DNA of 64,000 bases from a bacterium (GTDB lineage Bacteria; Hydrothermota; DG-26; JAUXAN01), in contig JAUXAN010000003.1 of the NCBI GenBank assembly GCA_030619885.1, positions 1-64,000 on the forward strand, given 5' to 3'. The notes under the pieces are model-generated. The model was not told the DNA's origin. It saw nothing but the letters and a program-made list of their open reading frames with translations, and ran no database searches. This document shows, piece by piece, positions 19,739-29,146 of this stretch; the first letter of the stretch is position 1; every line of letters begins with the position of its first letter. A program made the translations under genes and the position numbers.

Positions 19739-20997
19739 TCTGCTACCCTTTCTATCTTTGCCCCTAAATTTCCGAGTTTCTTTTCCAGTGATTCATATCC
19801 CCTGTCGAGGTGGTAAATTCGTGATACAGAGGTTTCTCCGTTTGCAATCAACCCTGCGATGACTAAAGCAGCAGAGGCACGAAGGTCGGATGCCATAACA
19901 GGTGCTCCCTCGAGTCTTTTTTTCCCCTTGATTATAGCGCTATTTCCTTCTATACTTATATCAGCACCGAGTCTTATAAGTTCGGGCACCTGCATAAATC
20001 TATTTTCGAAGATGGTTTCTGTTACAATACTGATTCCTTTAACTTTCGTCAGCATCGCCATCGCCTGTGCCTGGAGGTCTGTTGGAAAACCAGGATACGG
20101 GGCGACAGATATATTTATGGGTGTTTTGGCTCTACCACTGCTTACCCGTATTCCACCAGGTATCCTTTTTATCTTCACTCCAGCTTCCTTTAATTTATCA
20201 AGCACCGATTGAAGATGTTCAACCCTGCCACCTTTGATTTTAACATCTCCATTTGTGGCAGCAGCAGCAAAGGCGAATGTTCCTGCTTCAATTCTATCAG
20301 GAATGATTCTGTAAGAACATCCTTTCAGTCGTTTCACCCCCTTTATCTTTATAAGTGGAGACCCTGCGTCGTCAATCTTGGCACCCATACACTTCAAAAA
20401 ATTTGCACAATCTACAACCTCTGGTTCACATGCTGCCCCCTCAATCACGGTTGTGTCAGAAGAGAGTGTTGCCGCAGACATCACATTTATGGTGGCGCCA
20501 ACACTCGAACCTTTTGGACCTGCCAGATAGATATGTTTTCCACGAAGTTTCTGACAGGACGCCTCTATATATCCATGAACTATATCAATATTACACCCGA
20601 GTTCTTGCAACCCTTTAAGATGTAAATCGACAGGTCTTGTACCAATCGCACACCCCCCAGGGAGAGAGACCCTTGCTTTTTTAAACTTTGCTATCAAAGG
20701 TCCAAGAACATAATAAGATGCTCTCATCTTCTTTACGAATTCATAAGGTGCCTCAAAATGGGGTCTTTTGGGCGGCGATATTTCTACTCTGTCTTTTTCA
20801 AAACTAATCTTTGCTCCAAGAAACTCCAAAATTCTTGCCATGGTTTTTACATCTGTAACATCAGGAACACCCTGTATGATGCATTTCCCATCTGTCAATA
20901 GTGAAGCCGCCATAATGGGTAGGGAAGCATTCTTTGCACCGCTTAATTGAACCTCTCCTTCAAGTGGCACACCCCCCTTTATGACGAATTTGTCCAT
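19735..20997 (-). CDS. murA: UDP-N-acetylglucosamine 1-carboxyvinyltransferase
   Basis: GEVQLSGAKNASLPIMAASLL, PGGCAIGTRPVDLHLKGLQELG, PYPGFPTDLQAQAMAML, ETIFENRFMQVPEL. Confidence 0.96.
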   Translation of the reverse strand: MDKFVIKGGVPLEGEVQLSGAKNASLPIMAASLLTDGKCIIQGVPDVTDVKTMARILEFLGAKISFEKDRVEISPPKRPHFEAPYEFVKKMRASYYVLGPLIAKFKKARVSLPGGCAIGTRPVDLHLKGLQELGCNIDIVHGYIEASCQKLRGKHIYLAGPKGSSVGATINVMSAATLSSDTTVIEGAACEPEVVDCANFLKCMGAKIDDAGSPLIKIKGVKRLKGCSYRIIPDRIEAGTFAFAAAATNGDVKIKGGRVEHLQSVLDKLKEAGVKIKRIPGGIRVSSGRAKTPINISVAPYPGFPTDLQAQAMAMLTKVKGISIVTETIFENRFMQVPELIRLGADISIEGNSAIIKGKKRLEGAPVMASDLRASAALVIAGLIANGETSVSRIYHLDRGYESLEKKLGNLGAKIERVAE

Positions 20998-21188
20998 CTA
21001 TCAAAAATCTTACAAGCATTCTATCAGAAGTCAAGAAAAAACATTGGGGTCAATCCTTGGAATTTTAAATCTTGAAATTATAAGATTGCCACACTCCCTA
21101 TCTCTGTGGGTCATATGACTCGCCATGACAAAAGGGAATTCTCTCTTTTTCCTTGACATAGTGGTTTCGCTTTTTAAAATATTTGAGA

Positions 21189-22433
21189 ATGAGATATAAG
21201 CTTGTAAAAGGAACAAAGGATATTTTTCTCAACGATATAAATAAATGGCAGTATATAGAATCTACTTCAAAGAAAATTCTTGAAGATTTTGGCTACAGCG
21301 AGATAAGAACCCCTATCTTCGAGTCGACAGACCTCTTTTCAAGGTCAATTGGTGTCTCAACAGATATTGTAGAGAAAGAGATGTATTCTTTTAAGGATAA
21401 AAAGGGGAGGGATTTGACTTTGAGACCTGAAGGGACAGCTTCCATCGTCAGAGCGTATGTTGAGCACAGTTTGGTTCCACCTGTGAAATTTTACCATATT
21501 GGAACTATGTATCGCTATGAGAAACCACAGAGCGGAAGATACAGGGAGTTTTATCAGATAGGTATTGAGGCCATAGGTTCAATCTCGCCATTCATCGACT
21601 GTGAAGTGATAGATTTAGCACTATTTCTATTGAGTAAACTCGGGCTTACAAATCTTAAAATAAGGCTAAATTCTATAGGTTGCAGAAAATGCAGAGAGGT
21701 CTATAAAAAAATTCTGCTCGAATATTTAAAAAAGAAAGAGTTATGCAAAGATTGTATTCGTCGAATGAATTTGAATCCATTCAGGGTATTGGATTGTAAA
21801 AACGAGCAATGTATTCGGGTGACATCCACTCCGCCGTCAATTCTTAATAGTCTCTGCGAAGACTGCAAAAAACATTTTGCAGAGGTAAAAGAAATTTTAG
21901 CAGAGTATAAAATATCCTATTTTGAAGACCCCAGACTTTTTAGAGGGCTCGATTATTACACCAAGACGACATTTGAGATAGTTACAGATGAACTTGGTGC
22001 AAAAAATTCTGTTCTGGGTGGTGGAAGATATGACTATCTCGTTGAGGAGTTGGGTGGGGACTCCACACCTGCAATAGGTTGGGCATTTGGTGTTGATAGA
22101 TTGGTCTTGGCACTCGAGTCAGCAAAATTTAGATTTCCTGACGAGAGTAAAAAATTGATATTCATTGCATGGACGACTGAAACTGCAAAGAAACAGGCAT
22201 TCAAAATCGCAAGGCGGTTGAGAACGGAGGAGTTTCGATGTGAAATGAATTATGAGAAGAGTTTAAAAGCACAGTTAAAACTGGCTGATAGATTGGAGGC
22301 AAAACTTACCGTAATCGTTGGAACTCATGAATTAAAAGAAGGGAAGGTCATTTTAAGAAATATGGAAGACGGCTCCCAGAGGAAAATAGATATCGAAAAG
22401 ATAGAATTGGAGTTGAAGCAAATAATGTGTTAA
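21189..22433 (+). CDS. hisS: Histidyl-tRNA synthetase
   Basis: KLVKGTKDIF, LRPEGTASIVRAY, YEKPQSGRYREFYQIGIE, RGLDYYTKTTFEI; ATG at 21189 (ORF track uses TTG 21183). Confidence 0.95.
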   Translation: MRYKLVKGTKDIFLNDINKWQYIESTSKKILEDFGYSEIRTPIFESTDLFSRSIGVSTDIVEKEMYSFKDKKGRDLTLRPEGTASIVRAYVEHSLVPPVKFYHIGTMYRYEKPQSGRYREFYQIGIEAIGSISPFIDCEVIDLALFLLSKLGLTNLKIRLNSIGCRKCREVYKKILLEYLKKKELCKDCIRRMNLNPFRVLDCKNEQCIRVTSTPPSILNSLCEDCKKHFAEVKEILAEYKISYFEDPRLFRGLDYYTKTTFEIVTDELGAKNSVLGGGRYDYLVEELGGDSTPAIGWAFGVDRLVLALESAKFRFPDESKKLIFIAWTTETAKKQAFKIARRLRTEEFRCEMNYEKSLKAQLKLADRLEAKLTVIVGTHELKEGKVILRNMEDGSQRKIDIEKIELELKQIMC

Positions 22434-22779
22434 TAAACCACAAGATTAACACAGATAAGTGAATACCAGTCCACAGGATCCGTATGGAATGGAGAAGTCA
22501 GATTATCAAAAATCAGAAGAACATATATCTGGTGCTCTGATGTCTGAAACCTTATTCTGATACTCTGATGTTCTGATACTCTATTCTTCAATATCTGTGA
22601 AAATCTGCGATAAATTTTATAAAGAAAAAGATTGACTTTTGAAACTAAATTATTATATTTATCCTAAATAATGCGTAAAGAGAAATTCCAAATACTACTA
22701 AATCACATTTGTAATATTATTTTGGGAAATATCCAAAGGCAAAATATAGTATGAAATATCCTACAATCAGAGACATGGC

Positions 22780-22908
22780 ATGAGTAAAAAAACGAGAAAA
22801 CGGCTAATGAAAAAAGGTCTCGAAACCCTAATGGACTCCGAACTTTTGGCAATTCTTTTGGATTCAGAATATAAAGAGAAAAAACAAGCAAGGAGAGAAA
22901 CATGGTAG
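22780..22908 (+). CDS. Mini-ORF resembling the N-terminal RadC/UPF0758 helix-hairpin segment (42 aa)
   Basis: MSKKTRKRLMKKGLETLMDSELLAILLDSEYKEKKQARRETW*; compare RadC-type R-E-R-L-L-x-x-G-x-E-x-L-S-D-x-E-L-L-A-I-L-L; stop overlaps the next start. Confidence 0.5.
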   Translation: MSKKTRKRLMKKGLETLMDSELLAILLDSEYKEKKQARRETW

Positions 22909-24479
22909 TTAAAAAACTGTCAGTTAGAGAAGAAGAATTCAAGAAGTTTAACATCACTGAAGAGCAATTTGGTCCGGTGATGCTTAGCAGATTGGGTAAG
23001 GGTCTATATAAAAATTCTTTACATTGTGTTCGTGAATACATTCAAAATGCTGTGGATGGAATTAACAAGTTCAATAGGGAATTTCCCGATGATCCAACAG
23101 ACAAGATCATTAGAATTCAGGCTGAGGGTGATACTATAATTTTTCATGATAATGGAATAGGTATGAATAAAGAAGATATTCTTACAGCCATAAGCTTTGG
23201 AGTTTCTCTAAAAGAAAGAATATACGACGCTGGTTTTTTGGGAATCGGTATTTTTTCTGGCGCTGCGATTGCTGATAGGTTACGAATATATACTACCAAG
23301 AAGGATGAGGTGAAGGCATTGGTGTTTGAAATTGACTTCAAATACATTGACAAAAATTATAAAGAGTACACAAGTGGTCTGAAATTATTGAGGGATGCAA
23401 CTCAATTTCAAGAAGTGGATGAAGACGAAAACAAACACTATTGCGAAGCCACTCTTTATGTAAATAAAGAATATCGATCTTTGCTTAAAAATGATGCAGA
23501 GATTAGACGATATATTTCGAATGTTTGTCCAGTAGATTTTCCAGATGAGTTTGAATACAAACCAATTATTACCGATTTTTATAAAAAATATGAAATAGAA
23601 GATCAAATTTTTGACATTCGATTAAATAAGATTCCCGTTTATCGACCATTTCCAACGAAAGTTAAAGAACCTGAATTTAAAGAGGTAATACACAAAGGTA
23701 AGCGATTGGCTGTATATTGGTACTGTGAAAATAAAAAGAAAGGTGTCATTGAAGGAAAAGAGAAAAAGAACGAAGATGATATAAGATACATAACTTATAG
23801 GTGGCGCAATTTCTTGATAGATGATCCTGACAGGCGAGATTATGCTGCTAGAGAGTTATTTAGAGGAAGACCTGAATTGATGAAAAATTATTTTGGAGAC
23901 ATTCATATATTGGACTTGGAGGATATTGAACCTGATTTGGAGAGAACAGGAGTTAGGCACACAGACACATATAAGCAATTTAAAGGTAGTATTAGAGATA
24001 GAAAAAATCCTAACAATATATTACTACTCTATGACCAAGCACACGATGTATCTAAACAAAAAACGTTGATGAAGGAAGTTGAAAAAGTCGAAGAAATTTG
24101 TAATAAAATCAATGAAAGAAAGCTTCCAACTAAGACGGAAGAACTTTATAAGAAAAAATTTGAAATCGAGGAACAGAAAAAGAATATAATGAAAAGGAAA
24201 AGGGAGAGCAGGGGCAGGGCTTATGATAAACTTTCAACTCCCGAAAAACAAAAGGTAGAAAAAAGCATAAAGAAATTAGAGAAGAAAGAGAAGAAAATAG
24301 AAAAGCATATTGTTGAATCACAGAAGGATAGGACCAAACCCAAGGAACCCCGTTTTGATTCCAAGATTGAGATAAAAATTGAACAGGTATTAAGGATTCT
24401 TAAAAGACATCTTAAGAATCATGCAACTCTTTATAATGCTATTATTAAAGATTTAGAAGCGTTGGTCAAAGGCAAGTAA
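22902..24479 (+). CDS. HSP90-like (GHKL) ATPase protein
   Basis: Bergerat fold motifs: REYIQNAVDGIN (N box), IIFHDNGIGMNKEDI (DxGxG), GFLGIGIFSGAAIADRLRIYT (GxxGxG); charged coiled-coil C-terminus. Confidence 0.85.
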   Translation: MVVKKLSVREEEFKKFNITEEQFGPVMLSRLGKGLYKNSLHCVREYIQNAVDGINKFNREFPDDPTDKIIRIQAEGDTIIFHDNGIGMNKEDILTAISFGVSLKERIYDAGFLGIGIFSGAAIADRLRIYTTKKDEVKALVFEIDFKYIDKNYKEYTSGLKLLRDATQFQEVDEDENKHYCEATLYVNKEYRSLLKNDAEIRRYISNVCPVDFPDEFEYKPIITDFYKKYEIEDQIFDIRLNKIPVYRPFPTKVKEPEFKEVIHKGKRLAVYWYCENKKKGVIEGKEKKNEDDIRYITYRWRNFLIDDPDRRDYAARELFRGRPELMKNYFGDIHILDLEDIEPDLERTGVRHTDTYKQFKGSIRDRKNPNNILLLYDQAHDVSKQKTLMKEVEKVEEICNKINERKLPTKTEELYKKKFEIEEQKKNIMKRKRESRGRAYDKLSTPEKQKVEKSIKKLEKKEKKIEKHIVESQKDRTKPKEPRFDSKIEIKIEQVLRILKRHLKNHATLYNAIIKDLEALVKGK

Positions 24480-24480
24480 G

Positions 24481-25428
24481 ATGATAGATGTTTTTACTGG
24501 AGGTCCAGTTAAGGATAAAATAAGAAAGGAGTTGGATGCTCCACTTATAAAAGAGGTTAGTAAAGACGGAAAAGAAAAGTTGTCATATTTTGGCCTATCT
24601 GGTCCATTGCTCTATGATATTATCGAATGGCAAGACTACTTGAAAGACTTTACAGTAGTTGAGGAAAGTTATACTGGAAGAAAAGAAAGGAGTATGGAAA
24701 GAAACCGCCAAGAGTTACTTCTAAAGAATTCTTTTATTACACAATTACGAGATGGTAGAGGAGTAATCAATGATTTTCTTGCAGTAATATACGGAGACAT
24801 TGATAGAGATATCATTCTAAAAGGCAAAGGAGATTTTGGTAAGGAATTACCAAGACAACAGTTTGGGCTTATATATCTAGACTACTATGGCGGTATCTTC
24901 AAAGCCAAACACAGAGAAGATGCAATCAAGAAACTTATTTCCAATCAGAAAGAAATTTCTGAAAAGGATTATGATTACGTTTTGCTCATTACAGTGGAAA
25001 ATTTGGATAAAGGAGAGGCAGAAAAAAGGAAATTAGCGAATGAAATATTGGATAATTTAAAAAATGCTCGAGTAGAAAATGGGTCTATAGAGAACTTTAA
25101 TAAGTTTTTACAGGGTTGTAGATATGGGTTATTGCAGAAAATATATGTTCCTATCCAGATATATTTGTATACAAAGTTTTGTGGAGATGGAATAAAATTT
25201 TATGAACCTGTTATTTATCAAGAGAATAAAATCGAGATCAAGAAAAGTGCCGAAATGCTTCATTTTAGATCTATTATTTCAATTCAGAAAGGAAAAAGGA
25301 CAACCACGCCTTTAATCAAAGATATAGTAGGTATTTGTAATTTGAAGCTTCTGACTGTAGAAAATGGTAAAATTGTTCCATACAAAGAGCAATTTCCTGA
25401 ATTATACCTAAATAAGAAAGCACAATGA
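24481..25428 (+). CDS. Uncharacterised protein, possibly a diverged Rossmann methyltransferase-like/TcmP-like protein
   Basis: Order of segments YFGLSGPLLYDIIEW, FTVVEES, FGLIYLDYYGGI parallels methyltransferase motifs I/II/IV; directly follows the ATPase gene. Confidence 0.4.
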   Translation: MIDVFTGGPVKDKIRKELDAPLIKEVSKDGKEKLSYFGLSGPLLYDIIEWQDYLKDFTVVEESYTGRKERSMERNRQELLLKNSFITQLRDGRGVINDFLAVIYGDIDRDIILKGKGDFGKELPRQQFGLIYLDYYGGIFKAKHREDAIKKLISNQKEISEKDYDYVLLITVENLDKGEAEKRKLANEILDNLKNARVENGSIENFNKFLQGCRYGLLQKIYVPIQIYLYTKFCGDGIKFYEPVIYQENKIEIKKSAEMLHFRSIISIQKGKRTTTPLIKDIVGICNLKLLTVENGKIVPYKEQFPELYLNKKAQ

Positions 25429-26573
25429 AAAAAAATGTTCTACTTGTTGAACCAGCATATAAGAACCCATATCCTCCTTTGGGTATGATGAAAATTTCAA
25501 CATGGTATAAGAGAAAGGGAAATGATGTCCAGTTTATTAAAGATACCCTCCATAGTCCCGAACTCGATCGTTTTGATAAGAAAAGGATGTGTTACAAGAA
25601 ACTCAAGGATTACTATGATATTATATATATAACAAGTTTGTTCACATATCAAGCCCATTATGTTATTGCTTCAACAAATTACTACAAAAACAGGTTCCCT
25701 GATACTCAAATAAAAGTGGGGGGGATCATGGCAACCCTCATGCCAGAACATATCGAAAAAAAGACTGGCATAAAACCGCATATTGGGCTACTCCGAGGAG
25801 CTGAAAACTGTCCACCAGATTATTCTTTGTACCCTAACCTAGAATATTCGATCACTTTCACAACTAGGGGATGTCCTAGACATTGTCCTTTCTGTGCCGT
25901 AAGGAAGCATGAACCAGAGTTTATTTTAAAAGAAAATTGGTTGGAAGACATTGACATTACAAAAAAGGGCATAATTTTCTGGGATAATAATTGGTTTTTT
26001 TCACCCAATTTCGAAAAGGATATTAAAAGGCTTATTGAATTTCAGAAAGTAGGAATAATCCAAATTGATTTTAATCAAGGTCTAGATTGCAGATTATTTG
26101 ATGAAGATAAAGCCAAACTTTTGAGCAAAGTAAAGATTAATCCACTGAGATTTGCATTTGATAATTGTTCAGAAGACAAATATATACAGAAAGCTATACA
26201 GTTGGCTCAAAAATGTAGATTCAAAGACATAAGGGTTTATGTCTTATATAATTTTGAAGATAATAACGATACACCAGAATACTTTTATTATAGAATCAAT
26301 GAACTGAATAAATTGGGGGTACTGACATATCCAATGCGTTATCGTCCTTTTAGTCTCAATGGTCAGTATGTCTCTCCCAAATGGGATAAACAACTGCTAA
26401 GGGCTCTAAAATTATCTCTTATGTTCTATTATACGAAAGGAATGATTAGAAAAAGCCGAGAAGCTTTTAAAGATATCTACGGAAACAATGCTAATGAATT
26501 TAAGAATAAATTATATAAGATATATGAGAATGATAAATTAAAAAATAAAAACAAAACTGAGGACATAAATTGA
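25425..26573 (+). CDS. Radical SAM protein with B12-binding-like N-terminal region
   Basis: NVLLVEPAYKNPYPPLGMMKISTWYK, VGGIMATLMPEHI, FTTRGCPRHCPFCAVRKHEPEF (CxxxCxxC). Confidence 0.85.
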   Translation: MKKNVLLVEPAYKNPYPPLGMMKISTWYKRKGNDVQFIKDTLHSPELDRFDKKRMCYKKLKDYYDIIYITSLFTYQAHYVIASTNYYKNRFPDTQIKVGGIMATLMPEHIEKKTGIKPHIGLLRGAENCPPDYSLYPNLEYSITFTTRGCPRHCPFCAVRKHEPEFILKENWLEDIDITKKGIIFWDNNWFFSPNFEKDIKRLIEFQKVGIIQIDFNQGLDCRLFDEDKAKLLSKVKINPLRFAFDNCSEDKYIQKAIQLAQKCRFKDIRVYVLYNFEDNNDTPEYFYYRINELNKLGVLTYPMRYRPFSLNGQYVSPKWDKQLLRALKLSLMFYYTKGMIRKSREAFKDIYGNNANEFKNKLYKIYENDKLKNKNKTEDIN

Positions 26574-26646
26574 AAAACAGATTGAAAGTGAGGATCGCGA
26601 GAACCTTTAAATATAAGGTGAGAAAGAAATTGAGATTTTCATCATT

Positions 26647-27684
26647 ATGGGAAAGGTGAAGGCAACAAGAGAAATATATGAAGGCACATTGCCATTGCTA
26701 ATACCTGAAAAGGTAAAGCCTGTCAAGCTGCCTATCCGAATAAAATACAAGGAATATCCAATGCTTGATGGGTCAAGAAAAAATTTAGTTCAACAGGTTG
26801 GAGATGGAGCAATTATCAAGCGATTCGAAAAAACACCAGTGCCTCAAAAGAAAATAGATGTAGTATGCCCACATTTTCTTGAACTAAAATGGGCTACTGG
26901 TTGTCCTTACGACTGTTCGTGGTGCTACCTAAAAGGGACTTTCCGCTTTTTGCCTTACAAGACTAAACCCCATATAAAAGATTTTGATAAGATTAAAAAA
27001 CATACTCAAGTGTTCTTGGAATATGTCGAAGAGCCTGAAATCTTAAATACAGGTGAGTTAGCAGATTCACTAATGTATGAAGGAAACAAAAAATCGTTTG
27101 TAAATTTTATAGTCCCTTTATTTGAAAATAAAAGTAAACATAAGGTCCTTTTCTTAACCAAATCAGATAGAATACAGAATCTCATGAAACTTGATTCTCA
27201 TAAGCAAGTAATAACAAGTTTTAGCTTGAACGCCATCCCTGTGGCTTGTAAGTGGGAACTTAAAGCCCCGTCTGTAAAAAGACGAATAAAGGCCGCAAAA
27301 ACACTTTATGACGAAGGATTTGAGGTAAGAATACGTATAGATCCTATGGTTCCTATAGAAAATTGGGAGAAATTATATCTTGAGTTAATTGACGATTTAT
27401 TTGATTCACTTATACCCGAAAGGATAACTTTGGGTTCTCTTCGTGGATTACAAAGCACTATCAACGGGGCAACAGATACATCATGGGTTAAATATCTTTC
27501 AGAATATTCAAATTGGGGTAAAAAAATAGATATAAATTCAAGACTTGCTATGTATAAAAATCTTATTTCATATCTACAAAAGAAACACAATTTTACCAAA
27601 GTAGCTTTTTGTAAAGAAAGCGTAGCTGTATGGGAAATACTCAAATTGGATTACAAAGAAATAAGATGCAACTGTGTTTGGTAA
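26647..27684 (+). CDS. Radical SAM protein, spore photoproduct lyase-like
   Basis: LKWATGCPYDCSWCYLKGTFRF (CxxxCxxC), NTGELADSLMYEG, FLTKSDRIQNLM, VRIRIDPMVPIENW. Confidence 0.8.
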   Translation: MGKVKATREIYEGTLPLLIPEKVKPVKLPIRIKYKEYPMLDGSRKNLVQQVGDGAIIKRFEKTPVPQKKIDVVCPHFLELKWATGCPYDCSWCYLKGTFRFLPYKTKPHIKDFDKIKKHTQVFLEYVEEPEILNTGELADSLMYEGNKKSFVNFIVPLFENKSKHKVLFLTKSDRIQNLMKLDSHKQVITSFSLNAIPVACKWELKAPSVKRRIKAAKTLYDEGFEVRIRIDPMVPIENWEKLYLELIDDLFDSLIPERITLGSLRGLQSTINGATDTSWVKYLSEYSNWGKKIDINSRLAMYKNLISYLQKKHNFTKVAFCKESVAVWEILKLDYKEIRCNCVW

Positions 27685-27696
27685 AAAGGATAAACT

Positions 27697-28794
27697 ATGG
27701 TTGTTAAAGAAACAATATGGAAGATTGAAGCACATACACAAGCGAAGCACGCCGTATTGGACAGATATCTGAAAGCTTGGCTTCCCATAATGAGTAAGTG
27801 GAATGGTCGGATTCTTTATATCGACGGTTTTGCAGGGCCAGGTAAATACTTTGATGAGGAGAATTTGCCAACTATCGATGGGTCTCCACTCATTGCCCTT
27901 AATGCAGCAAGAAAACATAAACTTCAGCTAAATGCAGAAATAGTATTCCTTTTTATTGAAGCAAGACATGATAGGTGTGAATATCTTAAAAGCCTGCTTG
28001 AATCAATAGATATACCTAAAAATATGAGATACGAAGTAATAGAAAGCAAATTTGACGAAACTCTCTCTTCCTTGCTTGATTATCTTGATGAACAGAAGAA
28101 AAGGCTTGCTCCAGCTTTCGTATTTATTGATCCATTTGGCTACTCGGATACTCCTTTTTCACTCATTAAACGAATAACAGAAAATAAAAAATGTGAGGTG
28201 CTTATCACATTTATGTATAGTTTTATTAAAAGAGCACTTACTAAATCTGACCAAGAAGGACATTTAGATAGACTTTTGGGAACTCAAGATTGGAGAAAGG
28301 TTCGTAATATCAATATTCCTCTAAAGAGAAAAGAATTTATTCAGCAACTTTATAAGAAACAACTGGAGGAAGAAGCAAAAATAAAATATGTCCGATTCTT
28401 TGAAATGATCAATAAATTCAACCAAACTGAATATTTCCTTTTCTTTGGAACCAATAATCTTGAGGGACTTAGACAAATAAACGCTGCCATGTGGAAGGTT
28501 GATCCAAAGGGCACATTTCAATTCTCGGATAGAACAAATCCTAACCAAACAGTGCTCTTCACTCCTGAACCTGACTATAATTTACTTAAAAAGTTAATTG
28601 TCCGAGAATTCAGGGGTAAAACAGTTCCAGTTGAAGAAATTGATGAGTTTGTTTTAATATCTGGGTTTACTCATTTCAAAAGGAATATTTTGAAGCCAAT
28701 GGAAAAAGCAAAACCTCATGAGATAGAAATAATTGAGAGCAGTAGGGAGCGGAAAGGAACTTATCCTCCGGATTCACTTATTAAGTTTTTATGA
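27697..28794 (+). CDS. tcmP: Three-Cys-motif partner (TcmP) family protein
   Basis: KHAVLDRYLKAWLPIM, ILYIDGFAGPGKYF, GSPLIALNAA, AFVFIDPFGYSDTPFSLIKRI. Confidence 0.85.
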   Translation: MVVKETIWKIEAHTQAKHAVLDRYLKAWLPIMSKWNGRILYIDGFAGPGKYFDEENLPTIDGSPLIALNAARKHKLQLNAEIVFLFIEARHDRCEYLKSLLESIDIPKNMRYEVIESKFDETLSSLLDYLDEQKKRLAPAFVFIDPFGYSDTPFSLIKRITENKKCEVLITFMYSFIKRALTKSDQEGHLDRLLGTQDWRKVRNINIPLKRKEFIQQLYKKQLEEEAKIKYVRFFEMINKFNQTEYFLFFGTNNLEGLRQINAAMWKVDPKGTFQFSDRTNPNQTVLFTPEPDYNLLKKLIVREFRGKTVPVEEIDEFVLISGFTHFKRNILKPMEKAKPHEIEIIESSRERKGTYPPDSLIKFL

Positions 28795-29000
28795 CTTGGG
28801 TAAAAATTATGAAGGCAGATAATACAGAAGTTAAAAACAAATTTTCTGAAAGGCCAAAGTTACTTAATCGCCCACGTTGTTATACTTACAATCCAAAAGA
28901 CGGCTGTTTGTATTGCGGGAATAAAACTTTCCGGTATTATTCTTCTGTATTTGGGAAAAAGTACTATCAATGCGAAAAATGCGGGGGTATAAATCATTAA
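28791..29000 (+). CDS. Mini zinc-ribbon protein
   Basis: CLYCGNKTFRYYSSVFGKKYYQCEKCGG (two CxxC knuckles); ATG overlaps the TcmP stop. Confidence 0.6.
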   Translation: MTWVKIMKADNTEVKNKFSERPKLLNRPRCYTYNPKDGCLYCGNKTFRYYSSVFGKKYYQCEKCGGINH

Positions 29001-29146
29001 CTTTGAAATTTCTTGATGTTACTGAAACAAGAAGAATTTGACTGCATAATGAAACTTAAGCAGTTCAAAAATGATGATGAAATTAACTTATTCTATTCTA
29101 TCGGGCGAATGACCCCATATTTTCAGTTAATGTATGAGATAGAATT

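Noticed and set aside
22525-22590. Repeated TCTGATACTCTGATGT phrases resembling a short tandem repeat
   Set aside because: Too degenerate and short for a CRISPR or VNTR call; kept only as background low-complexity sequence.
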